A stretch of DNA of 64,000 bases, from contig JAGPYM010000001.1 of NCBI GenBank assembly GCA_020736575.1, forward strand, positions 3,844,001-3,908,000, in the 5' to 3' direction. Origin of the DNA: Thelonectria olida. Its lineage: Eukaryota > Ascomycota > Sordariomycetes > Hypocreales > Nectriaceae. The position numbers and the translations under genes are program-made. Position 1 is the stretch's first letter. Every line of letters begins with the position of its first letter. The notes below the pieces were generated by a model. The model was not told the DNA's origin. It saw only the letters and a list, made by a program, of their open reading frames with translations, and made no database searches. Positions 32,316 through 44,402 of the stretch are shown here, piece after piece.

Positions 32316-33238
32316 TGTGCAGAGGAACACACGTGGGCAGGTATGGCTTCAGAATAGCTGCATGTGTATTATTGCAAGTTTCAGAATCTCAAAGTTGAGG
32401 AGAGAGGAGTCGTCTCGATGGCTGTTTCGACAGCCATTATGTATGAGACAGAGGCACCCTTGCACCTAAGCGCCCAGCACGGGAGGCATGGGTGCGATTG
32501 GCTGTATGCCCGGGCCTGCATCAGCTCCCGTCGAATACCGGACCTTATGTGCATACGACGTCGTATGCTGTTGGCCGTCATGTACGGTGAAGTGCCGAAA
32601 GGGGCTGATTGGCAGTTCTTGTGTTCCATTGCATCGACTTCCCGCAAGGCACCATGCCTACCTATACGGCATCTTACTGCGCCTGCCTGAGCTGAACTGG
32701 CACTCCACCCGCATCGGGCGATCATGAGAGTGCGCAGTATGGAAGTATATATGCTGATCTAGTGTGAAGAATAAGTCGATGGAAGACACTGTTTTGTTTG
32801 CTCGCCTAAGTTGATATAAAATGGCATTCTTTGAGTTGGTTCGCGCAAACCTGTGGGCGGTTCATCCTATTCTTCGGGAGTTAGCTGGAAATGGGGTGCA
32901 GCGGTTGGGCGGGCGGCTATCTGAAACACACCTCGCAGCCTAGTTACCGAACTAGGTAGGTGGTTAACTTGCGGAGCCCCAGACAAATACGAGAGAATCA
33001 CTGTGTACTTCACACTTGGTGTCTCGATGCCGAACAGCCGCTCCCACTTCTTGCAATGATCATGTTAATGGTGTTGAGATCTATCGTACAGTCTTTATCA
33101 TCGTCCAAGGTAAACGCCCTCCTCTCCTTTTGATATCCATGCCTTGCCTCCATAAGGTAGTTACCCAGACATCCTTATCCTTGCCCATGTCTTTATACGT
33201 TACACTCCCATATGTTACAGTTAGTTTAATACTACAAA
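32316..33238. other. intergenic
   Basis: Promoter of the DUF3176 gene and 3' flank of the Rsm22 gene. No gene is supported; small opposing frames at 32364-32727 show no recognisable features. Confidence 0.55.
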
Positions 33239-35701
33239 TCATGACCTGCCTCGACCCCGTCTTCGCGCCCGTCTCCTATCGTCTTCCTCCATCTCAGCCT
33301 CAACCTCTTCCTCCATTTGCTTCGCAATCACTCGTTCTTCGGCTTCTTCCGCCTCGAGCAAATCCTTCATCAGATCCTGCTTCCGATTCTGTCTGCTCTT
33401 CGTTCGTCTCGCTCGGGCAGCATTCTTCTCGTCCGTTCGAATGCCGCCAGGTCCCATCGAAATCTCGACTTTGCGAGGCTTGCCTCCCTGTCCGGCTCGT
33501 TTGCCGCCGTCATCAGGGCCCTTGCCCGCACGAGCTTCTCGGGCCACGCGAGTCTTGGCACCAAGAGGCCACAGATCTCCCCATCGAGATTTCCGGGCAT
33601 CGTGGTACGCCAGCTTGCTGAAGCTCTTCGGCACCGTCCACCGCTCGAGTCTACCTTCAGGGGTGCAAAGATCGAGTGTGACATGTCCCTTGCGCTTTAG
33701 TGGAGGTAGGATGTTTCGTGGAAGCGTCAGCATATCGGGCTTCTCCTCTCCATGCTCATACCCCTCGAACGCAGCCTCCGTGGCCGCCTTGCCTGTTATT
33801 GGGCTAGCCTTTGCAACGCCTCGTCGAATGGCGACATAGCTAAAGTCCACGTCGCCCTGGTTGTGTTGACCTGAACCAAGCACTCGGCTGTAGAACTGAG
33901 GACGCACGAATCGCTGGTTGAATGAGCAAAAGTCTTTACGGCCTCTGCTCTTGCCGGGAATTTGGTACATCGGGCATACACCCTGGTTGGTACAAGGAGC
34001 GATGACATGGCCAGGTTCACGCTCGCGCTCGTATGCAGGGTTGATGCTGTCGGGGCTGATTTCGGGCTCTCCGGATGGTGGCTGGAGGAACTGCTTGAGG
34101 ACAGTGTCTCGGACGTGGGCAACAGCCTCGAAACCTCGAGGGTGTGCCTTCTCCACCACAATCAGGACTCCACCGTCCTTGTTCAATAGGCTCCAGAGGT
34201 TGTTGAGAATAGCTTGGCGGTAGTGATCCTGCGTTTCCTTGAGGAAGAGATGCGATGCAATGATCACATCGTAGCTCTTTCGTGTTTGAGGCTTGTCTCC
34301 GGCATCAAGATGCCCACCACGCATCTCGCCAGAGTGTTCGTAATCTGGCAATCTCGGCAAAATAGTCGTGTTGTCCAGGAAAGTCTTGACACGCTGCCTT
34401 AGCCGGTCTGACCCGATCACAACGGTCCTCTTGCCGGGAGGCTCAAGTTCTTGGACTTCGCCATCTTCCTTCAGGAGGTCCCACTCAGTCTGGATGATTT
34501 CATTCCACGCAACCAGGCCAGCACCACCTGATCCCGCATCAAGGACGCTGAGTCCTCCAGACTTCAGCTTGGACTGTAGCCAATCACTTCCAATGCGTTT
34601 TCGCACCTCCTTCAGAATCGACATGCTGGTGGCATATGCAGGAGGCAAGGATCCAGCAAGGAAGGCGTCTGCCTCAATCTCAGTCATGTGGCGCTGGTCC
34701 GCTGGAAGACCAATTCCTTGCATTGGTCCAGTCCTGTTCCAGGAAGGCGTTGCAGGTGAATTGGGTAGACCACGGCCACCAAATGCGTCCTCGGCTGCCT
34801 TTTTGATATGGTCGATGTGAGTTCGGTCCAGGAGCTCACGAACGGGCGTAATCAGCTGGTCTCGCGGAAGCACGAGCTCAATCAGATCATCGTAGAAACG
34901 ACCCTCGACGGAAAGAGGGTGGAATCGTCGCGTATCAGAAAGCTCCCTCTGGCTGTATTCTTCTTCAGCAGGCAAGGATTGTGATTCTTCCAGCAACTTC
35001 TCCCGCGCTTCTTCTTCCTTAGCTGCAGCCTTTTCCTCCGCCATTCGACGCTTCTGCTCAGTTTCCTCGTAGTCTTGTGCGAGCTTCTGCATCGCATCGT
35101 ATTCGCGTTGATTTCTTGCGACCAAGTCAATGTATCCAGGGGCCCGGTGAGCAAGGTCCTTGGGGTCTGCTTCATCGAGGAGCTCCTCTGGGAGGGCACT
35201 TGGCCTGTCTCCCTCCTCCTGGGGAATCACGTAAGAAACCTCCTCAAATTCGCCATCTTCGAGCTGTCGCAGTAGTATTCCCTCGTTCTCCGGTCGGGGT
35301 GGTTGAGGGCCCATGTCGGCATGGGTATCGATGCCAACATCTTCGGGAGTGGTCTCTCGCAACGGCGGTCCATACAATCGTTCGTAAAGTGCATATTCTT
35401 CGTCGTTTAAGTAACCCTTGGGTAAGGTATCTCGAAATCTTTGTTTGGCTTCTCGTACAGCTTGCTCAATTTCTTCGGGTGATGTGCGCGGAGGTTCAGC
35501 GGTAGCTTCCTGTCGCAAACATCTTGACGTCGAAAAAGCTTGTGTAATTGCCCGGCTCCTATTGGCCTGGGTGGTTCGGGCGGAAGAGATGAGCTGTGAT
35601 CGTGCCGGAAGGTGATGAAATGAGGAAGATTGACGTGATACTAAAGAAAAGGACAGATTGTGCTTCGGACAGGCATTCCGAATGCCTCGTGCCGAAAGCA
35701 T
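33239..35701 (-). CDS. RSM22: mitochondrial small-subunit ribosome-associated methyltransferase-like protein Rsm22
   Basis: Rsm22 proteins associate with the mitochondrial 37S ribosomal subunit and are needed for its assembly; they carry a SAM-dependent methyltransferase fold. The intronless frame gives 820 residues from the ATG at 35701, which begins an Arg/Ser-rich, acid-poor presequence ('MLSARGIRNACPKH') typical of mitochondrial import. An ATG 17 codons upstream (35752) is in frame and less likely. The methyltransferase signature is 'LSVLDAGSGGAGLVAWNE', followed by 'YDVIIASHLFLKE' and 'GGVLIVVEKAHPRGFE'. The Cys motif 'CTNQGVCPMY' with 'DFCSFNQRF' matches the conserved cysteines reported to bind an Fe-S cluster in this family. 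The C-terminal tail is very basic (Arg-rich), consistent with rRNA contact. Secure call. Confidence 0.93.
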   Translation of the reverse strand: MLSARGIRNACPKHNLSFSLVSRQSSSFHHLPARSQLISSARTTQANRSRAITQAFSTSRCLRQEATAEPPRTSPEEIEQAVREAKQRFRDTLPKGYLNDEEYALYERLYGPPLRETTPEDVGIDTHADMGPQPPRPENEGILLRQLEDGEFEEVSYVIPQEEGDRPSALPEELLDEADPKDLAHRAPGYIDLVARNQREYDAMQKLAQDYEETEQKRRMAEEKAAAKEEEAREKLLEESQSLPAEEEYSQRELSDTRRFHPLSVEGRFYDDLIELVLPRDQLITPVRELLDRTHIDHIKKAAEDAFGGRGLPNSPATPSWNRTGPMQGIGLPADQRHMTEIEADAFLAGSLPPAYATSMSILKEVRKRIGSDWLQSKLKSGGLSVLDAGSGGAGLVAWNEIIQTEWDLLKEDGEVQELEPPGKRTVVIGSDRLRQRVKTFLDNTTILPRLPDYEHSGEMRGGHLDAGDKPQTRKSYDVIIASHLFLKETQDHYRQAILNNLWSLLNKDGGVLIVVEKAHPRGFEAVAHVRDTVLKQFLQPPSGEPEISPDSINPAYEREREPGHVIAPCTNQGVCPMYQIPGKSRGRKDFCSFNQRFVRPQFYSRVLGSGQHNQGDVDFSYVAIRRGVAKASPITGKAATEAAFEGYEHGEEKPDMLTLPRNILPPLKRKGHVTLDLCTPEGRLERWTVPKSFSKLAYHDARKSRWGDLWPLGAKTRVAREARAGKGPDDGGKRAGQGGKPRKVEISMGPGGIRTDEKNAARARRTKSRQNRKQDLMKDLLEAEEAEERVIAKQMEEEVEAEMEEDDRRRARRRGRGRS

Positions 35702-35990
35702 TGTGGTGTTGCACAGATTTTGTAATGTTGATGGGATCAAGACGTCTTGCATTTGGGAACTTTTTTTTGGGTGTCATGTCCTCTGTCGCGCTAACACGTG
35801 ACTAGCTTCGTTCGTTTAAGTGCCCAAACGCCGTTCAAACAGTAACGACAACGTCATAAAAGCAGGAAAGGTGGATTTACTTTGGCAATGATAAGAGTGA
35901 TCAAATGTAATGCTACAAGTAGGAAATTCCCGAGTATAAGCTGAATCCTTTAACGCCACGTCCTAAGTCGGTCTCTACAGTTACTTCCCA

Positions 35991-36771
35991 TCACTCGCCC
36001 CCCAGGTCAGCCAGCGTCTTGAACGTAGGCTTCTGTGCCGGAGCCTTGACCTTTACCCCTCCTTGGTTCATCGGTTGTCCCGCTCGATGAATATTGAACA
36101 TGGACTTCTCTGCTGCTTTGTATGGATCAAACTACATAGTGGTGCCCTGTTAGCCTTGGTCTCTTCTTACTCCCCCTTTTTCTGGTCACGTACCGAAAAC
36201 AAGGACACTAGGTACAGTCCCACAAAGATGATAATCGCATTCAAAAACCCGCCAAGACTGAATCCGCCAAGGCTCCACGATGATCCCGTACGGGCGGCTG
36301 TAGCTGTGCGAGGCGCATTCTGCGAAGGAGGACCTTCGCCGCCGAGCTTGCGTCCCGGAATCTTGAAAGAGTCACCACGTACTCCCGAGTCGCCAAGCTT
36401 GAGGGCGTTGGATATAGCCTCGGTCAGAGCAGGAGGGTTGGCGCCCTTGAGAGTCTCGACGCAGTTGCCACCGTGGAAGATCTTGAATGTGGGCATGGCG
36501 GAAACGCCTTGGGTGCGAGCGATGGTAGACTGAGTATCGACGTTGACTTTGGCAAAGGCAACCTTCTTGGGGCGTGAATGTTCGTTCGCGAGCTTCTCGA
36601 AGTGAGGTGCAATCATCTTGCAAGGGCCGCACCAGTCGGCGTAGACTATCAGTGTTAGTTACGCTGAACGAGGACAAGGGCAGCGGGGTCCGAAGTACAA
36701 TCTGCGACGACCACATTGGTGCTAGAAAGCAGGCTCTCCCACTCGGCAGTAGAGCCGATGTTAATACTCAT
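35991..36771 (-). CDS. thioredoxin-domain protein with C-terminal membrane segment
   Basis: Three exons (36771-36699, 36645-36194, 36131-35991) give 221 residues. The first splice completes the active site: '...[25 protein letters not shown]', with the WCGPC redox motif about residues 29-33. 'VAFAKVNVDTQSTIA', the cis-Pro segment 'VSAMPTFKIFHGG' and the terminal helix complete a classical thioredoxin fold by about residue 107. Unlike soluble thioredoxins it continues with a Ser/Gly-rich linker and one hydrophobic stretch, 'FLNAIIIFVGLYLVSLFS' (about 155-173). The tail follows across intron 2: 'FDPYKAAEKSMFNIHR' to 'KTLADLGGE'. It is therefore predicted to be membrane anchored, with the thioredoxin domain on one face. 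The intron-2 donor lies exactly at the end of the hydrophobic segment, so retention would swap the tail. The frame is open upstream of the ATG without another ATG. Confidence 0.9.
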
Positions 36772-37383
36772 GGTCGCGACGCTGAATTCGGTGTATCGGG
36801 TGTTGGAAGAGAGGGGATATGATGATCGTGCGAAGAAGCCAGATCTGGATGCCTCGGTGTTGGTTGCGACACAGGAGCTGACCAAGCGGCGCGGCGCCGG
36901 TTATGGAAGGCGGTGAACCCTTATGGTTGGTTCTGCCGTCACCTCCTCACCCCACAATCCGGCGTCAGTTCACATCGTGAACCTTCATTACACCGTAGGG
37001 GTCTTTGCATTTAACACCGAGTTCATGGGAACATCAAATCTCTTGACGGCTACCAAAGGCCTTCTTTCCGCGAGACTAGAAAATTCGGAAGATCCCAGAG
37101 CGTTCTACGTACCAAAAACAGGTTTAACGGCCTGGATCCCTTCTTGACAAAGACAAGGTCAAGGCTTCCAACCAGGATGCATCACGGCTCTGGAGACAAG
37201 ACAAGAATGAACAAATTTGCGCTCCGACGTTTCAATGCCGCAAAGCAAAGTCTATCTACCTTCCAATTATCAACTGTATCGTGAAACAATCTCGCTGTGT
37301 GCCCCATAACATAATCCATCACAGAGTACTCGACTGACAATTCTGTAAGCCCGCCCTAGGTACCGAAACATCATCGCTCAACT
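36772..37383. other. intergenic: thioredoxin gene promoter and GH55 3' flank
   Basis: The first 114 bases upstream of the thioredoxin ATG (to about 36885) stay open in frame without an ATG. Nothing else is recognised. Confidence 0.55.
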
Positions 37384-39906
37384 CTACCAAGGCAAGTAAA
37401 ACGCCAAAGTATCCGCAAAGGTGCTGTTGTTTGGAATAGCTTCAACCGAATCCACTCCGTTTCTCTGCACCATGATTCTTGTCCCTACTGTGCTCAGCCC
37501 CAATATTTTTGATCCTGCCGCTTCCCCCTCGATGCTGAGAATCCTCTCCTGACAATATTCTGGGGATTTGTTGCTGGCGCAGCTATCGTTATAGTGGCTG
37601 AAGAACGAATACAACCCCGCACCATATATCACCACATTGTTAGAATTGAGAATCCTCATGCCCCAGCCCATATTGCAGACTGCACTGGGGTCGTTTTGAC
37701 ATTGTGTCTGGAAATCAGGGTCGCTATAGAACCGCTCTGGAGGGAAAGGAAAGGAAGCAGGAGGAAGAGGTTGGAAATATGCTTCTTCTGTCTGAGCATG
37801 GCCAATGTACACATCGCGGGTGTTGACAAGTTGGTATTGGTAAAGAACGTGGTGCTCTGAACCAGTTGCACTGAGCCAGATGCGGCCTTTCTGAGACTCA
37901 ATTAGCAGACCTCGCCCAGCGAAGACCGCAACTCGATGATACTCTTGATCCTCCAAATCATGATCTGCGACCCAGAGCCAACAGTTTTCTGTAAATAGGC
38001 CACCAGCTGATGCTGTCACATGCATGCTCATGTAAGCAGCAATGCAGTTGACATTGATCGTGTTGGAATGCTGGACAGCAGGACATTCGGAGACCTGCAA
38101 GTAAGTCCCAGCAAACCCTCCAATGCGCGTGTGTACATCCCACATTCCGGAGGGAAGGTCGGGAGAGAAGAGGTTGTACTCGATCAAAATAGCGCCAGCT
38201 GCAGCGCCACGGGTCGATACGATGGTGTCTGACCACTCGATTTGTCCCACGTCCCCAGGACGGCCGATCTGAACAACAGGGCGAGGTTTGCCTACATCCT
38301 GAAAATTGGCGCCCGTTCCCATGATGATCGAGGCTTGAGCTTCTCCCACGATCTTTGCATTGGGAGGGATGAACACGGTATCTGTGACGACATAGATACC
38401 CGCATCTAGGTATGCAATGAGTCCATTGGCAGCAGTATAGCTGAAGAGCCTGTTGAGAGCTTCCGTGTCATCATGGGCAGTATCACCAGCCGCACCATTG
38501 ACTCTGGCGGATTGAAAGTACTCAACTGCGACTTGATCGTATTGCGGCTGCCAATCATTAGCTATAGATCATGCCGGGTATAATATTACAGACCTTGGAC
38601 CTTTCATAGTATCTATCGCCCTCAAGGAGGCTGACGCTGCGACCAGTCGACATGTTAAGGTATCCTGTGTCGTCAAACAAACCCCCAGGATGAGCGTAAT
38701 GGCCCTGCAAATTGTCAGCATTTCCGGCTTTACTGCTTCACATTGCTTACCATCACAAAAACATTACTGCTATCTGGTGTCAAGGCGTTACTCAGAACGT
38801 CGACGCCGTTGGAATCGACAATAACACCAGCCACACCTTGAAAGCGAACATGCTCCATTGTAAACGACGCGCCGCTTCCCAAGGCCCCAGTTCTGACACG
38901 AGTTGTCAGAATTGCGATGCCCACATTCTCGAATATGCTGTCCAGCATGGTAATGGAACCGACGGCGTTCGAGACATCGTCCATCTTGATCCCGACCCGA
39001 CAATCTTTAAAGAATGTACTCTTGAACGTCCAACCCCAATTCCAGGTCATCCAGATGGCCACATCGGCGTTGGAGAACCAGAGATTCCGAGCAGTATATT
39101 GCTGATTCCCGAGCACGGTCGCATTGCCTCCTCCGTAAAAGTAGAGGTCGTTCAACAAGCCGCCTGACCCTTCTTCAATGAAAAGCCCTGTGTGCCGGTT
39201 GCCAGGCACTAGCGAGAGTTGAAAGACGCAGTTGCTAATAGAGGACGCTTGAGAACTTGGCCAATGAATTCCTACGGCAGGGAAGTCTGGAGGGAGAGCA
39301 GTGGTGTCGATGGCCAAGTTGCGGATCTGGCGGAAAAAGGTGTTGGTGGAGTTCCACGAGAGGGCACCGTTGGGTAAGTATGGATTCGCATCTATAAGAC
39401 TAAGGCTTTCCTTAGCAAAGGAAGGTAACGCCTTGATCACCGGTCGGTCGTTCGGATCTCCGATGATTTGTGTGTAGTAAAGATCAATGATGGCGCTGCT
39501 GATCAGGTAGGTTCTAGATGATCATCAGCGGCGGCTCTTGCATGCACATCAACTACCTAGGTCGGCACTTGGTCAGAAAGAGACATACCCAGCTGGGATA
39601 TAGACAGTTGCAGGAGTAAGCGTGCTGCCCATACACACTCCGGGGGCGCATCGGACTCCAGCGCTGATTGCAGCGTTGATAGCGGCCGTATCGTCCGTCA
39701 CTAAAACTCGGTAAGTGGTGAGAAGGCGGCATACGCGAGAAGCACAAACCTCCGTCGCCCACGGCGCCGTAGTCTCTGACGTTCCGAAAGACACGATAGT
39801 TGAGGTCTGCAAAGTATGGAGATCGACCATAGTGGCCAATATCCTCCATCCAATACCTTGCCCCTGCTGTGCCGACGAGGGCGGCAAGAATGGAGGAGAG
39901 CTTCAT
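37384..39906 (-). CDS. secreted GH55 exo-beta-1,3-glucanase-like protein (pectate-lyase-3 fold)
   Basis: Likely hydrolyses beta-1,3-glucan outside the cell. Exons: 39906-39750, 39700-39589, 39513-38751, 38704-38594, 38547-37384, giving 768 residues, the normal length for GH55 enzymes. A signal peptide is clear: MKLSSILAALVGTAGA then RYW. The first repeat domain begins 'FRNVRDYGAVGDG', completed across intron 1 as 'VTDDTAAINAAI', with 'YIPAGTYLISSAI' across intron 2. The second begins about residue 405 with 'NGAAGDTAHDDTEALNRLF' and 'AYLDAGIYVVTDTVFIPPNAKIVGEA'. This two-fold right-handed beta-helix with two 'GA-GDG-tDDT' starts is the GH55/pectate-lyase-3 architecture. The C-terminal part has Cys pairs and N-glycosylation sites as expected of a secreted protein. 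The early introns split conserved helix turns but stay in phase. Exact linkage specificity is inferred from the family. Confidence 0.93.
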
Positions 39907-40734
39907 TGCGGTGCTGTGATATCGTTGAGTGGTGTAGTTGATAGTTTCGCTCTTGAAAGGATTCAAAAGGAAGTCATAAAATCGCCAAAAGAGCAATAAG
40001 TTGTTGAGCCTGCCTCAGGATAAAGGCTACCCAAGTCGCGTGCTCGGAGTGGTCGATTGAGAAGGGACGATATGTGGGCTTTACCTTCCATTTCACAACC
40101 GGAAAGCACGACCGAGCCAGGACTTCCTCAAAGCTCACATTATCCCCCGGGGAGGCCAGCGATGAGCCCCGGAGTTGCAAATGCCACGCGGACCGAATCT
40201 GTGGCGGCCATCACCTTGAATGACAGGCGCTTGCCTTGAATCTCTTAGTGATACAACTTCTTTGAGGTGCCATGCGCATCGGGAGAGTGCATCTTGTGCC
40301 GGGGACAGACAATTACCGGTCGTCATAATGGCCTCACGTTCGCGAACCAGTCAGTGAACGACATTGCCCCTTTTGATCTTGCATCAGTGTTCTTCGACAT
40401 CGGCCTAAGGGTTGAGGCGAAAGTTGAGCACAAGCTTCGATGCGGCGGCCTGTGGAGGACCGCCATCGCAGTGACAATGGTTGGAGCAGGAAAGAGTCAA
40501 CTGAGTTGTCAATAGCCCATCGCCACGAAAGGGACTTTGTGTGTTTCATTGTATGGTATTTACTGACCCTGTTGAAGGCCACTGATACTTCTATAGTTGA
40601 GATTGCGCCATCGATCCATATCCAGTTTTCAACGCCAATTCTTGAGGCCACCGCCGTGGTCATAACCCATTACGAACATGATTGCTAGTATTTAAGCTGG
40701 AAGAGTGAACGAGAGAATAAGGGCAGTAAGTAGC
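39907..40734. other. intergenic: GH55 promoter and lipoyl synthase 3' flank
   Basis: No gene is supported. Small frames at 40057-40688 on both strands lack motifs. Confidence 0.55.
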
Positions 40735-42031
40735 TCAGACGGTTGAGCGAGTCTCGGCGTCGAGCGCCACGGCCTTGGCCAACGTGCTCTGGGCAATGCC
40801 TTTCTCTCCTGATCGCTTGCGCAAGACGTTCTCGATAAAGGACTCGCCGGCCTTGTAGGACGACCGCACAAGAGGTCCGCTAGCGCAGTACAAAAAGCCC
40901 ATGTCGAGGGCTCGCTTGCGCCACATCTCGAATTCGTCGGGAGTGACGTACTTTTCGACCTTGAGGTGACGTTTGGTGGGTCGCATGTACTGACCAAAGG
41001 TGACAACATCGACGTCGACCTTTCGGAGTTCTGCGAAATGTTAGTCTCGAGACGATGTTCGGGGAGGGTTTGTCAGCCATACCTTCGAGCGCAGCTTGGA
41101 CTTCATGTTCCTGCTCTCCGAGTCCAAGCATGATACTCGTCTTCGTGATAATACCCTCCTTGCCCCTCACTTTCTTGACTTCTTCGAGGACCTTCAAACT
41201 TTGTCGGAAGGTTGCCCTGCGGTCTCGCACGTACGGGGTGAGCTCTTCTACCGTCTCGACGTTGTGCGCATAGACATCAAGCCCACTTTCCGCCACGATC
41301 TTGACCATATCCAGGTCTCCCCGGAAATCACCCGTCAAGGCTTCGACAAGCAAAGTCGGCTTCTTCTGCTTGATCCTTCGAATCGTCTCAGCAAAGTGTT
41401 GTGCGCCGCCGTCGGCGAGATCGTCTCGGTCGACACTGGTCAGGACGACATAACCCAGTCCCCATCGCGCCAGAGCTTCAGCAGTATTCTCTGGTTCGTG
41501 AGGATCCAGAGGTTGGGGCTTTCGATTCGTCTTCACACTGCAGAAACGGCATCCTCTAGTACAAGTGTCACCCATCAACATAATGGTCGCGGTCGCAGCG
41601 CTCTTGTCGGAACCACCCCAGCACTCCGAAATATTAGGGCATCGTGCCTCCTCACAGACGGTGTGCAGTCCCAGGCCTCGAAGATCCTTCTTGATGCTCT
41701 TGAAGTTGTTATTGCCGGCGGGAATTGGGGTCTTGAGCCACTCGGGGAGTCGTGTAATCGTCTTCTTCTTGCCCTCGGGGCCGACCTCGGCGGTTTTAAG
41801 AGAATAAGCTTCGGCAGGAGACAACGGCTGCGTCGGAGAGGATGTGGCTACGAAATCGGAAAAAGATGCAAGCTGAGAGTCCTTGAAATACGACTTGCGC
41901 CTCGGTGCTGCTTTACCGGGTTCGTTGGGTTCGGAGGGAACTGTGGCGAAAGAGCGAGCACATGAAGTCGCACTGAGAGCTCTTCGAAGAGGGATATGAG
42001 CACGCTTGAGCGAGGGGGCAATCGACGCCAT
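40735..42031 (-). CDS. LIP5: lipoyl synthase, mitochondrial
   Basis: This radical-SAM enzyme inserts two sulfur atoms into octanoyl groups on lipoyl-dependent proteins in the mitochondrial matrix. Two exons (42031-41083, 41030-40735) give 414 residues, the usual length. The N-terminus is a presequence: '[21 protein letters not shown]' is Arg-rich and lacks acids. Both clusters are complete. The auxiliary cluster is [12 protein letters not shown] (Cys126, Cys131, Cys137; CX4CX5C). The radical-SAM cluster is CTRGCRFC (Cys157, Cys161, Cys164; CX3CX2C). '[13 protein letters not shown]' and '[10 protein letters not shown]' follow. After the intron comes '[16 protein letters not shown]', and the C-terminal '[14 protein letters not shown]' carries the conserved RSSY. 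The intron has a GTATGG donor and GACTAAC branch. Secure. Confidence 0.96.
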
Positions 42032-44402
42032 GGCAGTGGTTCTGGGTGATGCAAAATGCAGCTTCCCTCGGAGCAAAGGGGAAAGATGAGAAGAGTTCGT
42101 CCTATTAAGGTGGGATGTTTTCAGACAGGGATGGGAACGAACAAAAGCTGGCTGCAGCATCCAATGCAGACGGTTGGGGAGCAAGAAGCCGATGGGACCC
42201 GCCGGTGTTGCAAAGCCGGCGCCGCCACAGCCGTATGGGCCAATAAGAGGCCGGCGGAATATCCTTAATCAGCTCCATCCTTGAACTTCCACGCGAGCAG
42301 TCTCGGTCGTTCGTCAGCCCGGAACGCGACACCGAGGAGGGAGGGATATTCCTCATCGGTGCGCGACAGATCGATACCCGAGGCCGGAGGAAGTCGCCGA
42401 GGAGAAGGTCTTAGCTAATTGCTAAACTTTACCACATCTTACGTGACATACAGCCTTGCAAAGGTTATCTCAGTGATGCTGCAATTGCTAAGGCTGTCGC
42501 GAGGGCTATCGTGACAAATGCTGCGATGTGATGCGCATTGAGGCCTAGGTAACAGGTATCTACACACATACTATGAATATAGGGAAGCAGTCCACACAGG
42601 CACTTTACTCGTACCAATGGAAGCCAAGACGAGAATAAATAACTATGTACCGAAGTTGGGCTGGCCAGCGTTGCATTTCCGTGGCCAAGAAGTAATCCTC
42701 CAGGTGCTCGCAATGGAACCGGATCAGGCTTCTCTTATTCAAGGTCTACCATCGATGCATTTGTGTCTTAAAAAGCAAGCGTATGTTGTTCTTCTGCGCT
42801 TCGATCACAAAAACAACTCTGTCGGCTACATACTTGATGAGTTGAAGTCGGTATTCAGTGCAGCTGGCCAACTCCTCAACGGTATACCCTGCTTCGTCAA
42901 AGTTCATTGTACCTCGTCTTAAAGGGACCCGTGATGGACAGATCCAACACCTCCACTCTCTCGCAGTTAGCCAGCCGCAGGAAAAGCGAAGTGAAATGGC
43001 AATTATCCTCCAAATCTGCCCAGACCGGGAGCTCCTGGCGGTCATCTCTCGGGAGCTCAAACTATGTCGCCGAGTGGGTGTTATCGAGGAGAAAAGCGCA
43101 CATGGACGGGGTCAGGGTATTTTGAGCAAAGCGAAATCAAGTGCAATTGCTCGACTATCTACGCTACCTTAGCTAGCCATCTCGTCACGGCTCATCAAAT
43201 CGTGATCCGTTTCCAGGACGCTCAAAACACCAATCCCCCCATTTTCTGTATAAACCAACTCCCACCTCGCCGAAAAGTACAAAAATCCTACTCCAAACCG
43301 CAATCCATCCCGTCCAAAAGGTCATGCCTAAGCTCGCCAAACAGGCAGGCTTGCATCTTTGAGGAGTTGCAAGCCAGCGTGTAAGTCGAGAATGGACATG
43401 CCCTGGACCGCCTGCCATCCGAAAGGGGTATCGCCAGACAGAAAAGAAATAAAAGAAAAGAGGCAAAATTTCATCCGAGAAGCAGAGATATATGTCGAAG
43501 TGAAGATATTATTGTTCCTGCGTCACCGACGTTGTTCGTCCCCCCAACTCTTCGGTTCCCCGGCTCCCTGAAAAGCAGCGGAGCTTGGGTGAAGAGACGT
43601 TGACCGAAATAAAACAATGCTAATAGGTCTCCAGCCAGCTAACACACACACCGTGTTGATCGTCCTGGTCAAATGGATATCTGGGGATATTTGTCATCTC
43701 AAAGCCAACAGCCGCCTGTCGCGCCAAAGCCTGGTGAGTCTTCGCTTCAAATGAGCGATGAAAAAGAGGTGGGTGAAGAAAGTATGTTAAGAAGAGTTGA
43801 AGGGTAAACAGGCTTTGGGGACCCCGTGATGGCTGATGACTACCCATCCATACGCGCCAGTGCGAAACCGAGGGTTCAAACAATTTTCAAGAAAGCAAAA
43901 GAGTTGACGTCTCTGTGCGCAGCGCAGTCAACGCGCGCAAGGTGCTAAGGTGCCGCTGGGGATGAATCGAAACGAAAGGATTAAAGAGTTGAAAACCCAC
44001 GAGGTATTATCGACAAGAGGAGCGGGTGTTTGCGTGCGATGAAACGAAAAGGGGAGGCAGTCGAGCTCTCTATCGAGGGGAGTTGGGGGCAGAGATCGAA
44101 TTTGCGCAAAAGGGCAAAAAGATAATTCGACTCGTCAGGAGAAGCAGAGTGAAATGCTGGACGGCGGAAGCCAGTCTGCAGTTTGGTATCGATTCGTGGC
44201 GTCTGTTGACATCGTTCATCGTTATGCCAGAGAAGTCTTGGCCCCGCGCTGAAGGCGGGAGCCGAAAAATATAGGCGGCAAAAGTAAGGTGACAAAGGAA
44301 AGGTTGAGATGATGGTGGCATCAAGAGTCCGAAACATCGACGACAAATGACGACGTTTCTCGCCCTCCCGGTCCATCTCCTGGTTGCTCACCGTGGTGAG
44401 AC
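42032..44402. other. intergenic, possible gene debris near 42.7-43.1 kb
   Basis: No intact gene is supported. On the minus strand around 42900-43060 one frame reads 'FTSLFLRLANCERVEVLDLSI', resembling the leucine-rich style of F-box-type fungal proteins, but it is broken within about 45 codons and a second frame takes over. The rest has short frames only. The left end contains the lipoyl synthase promoter. Confidence 0.4.

Noticed and set aside
35702..35752. Upstream in-frame ATG for Rsm22
   Set aside because: Adds 17 residues before a sequence that already looks like a mitochondrial presequence start; kept only as an alternative.
42746..43060. Leucine-rich, F-box-like minus-strand fragment
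   Set aside because: Only about 45 codons fit before the frame breaks; similarity is by style only, so I note possible debris but do not call a pseudogene.
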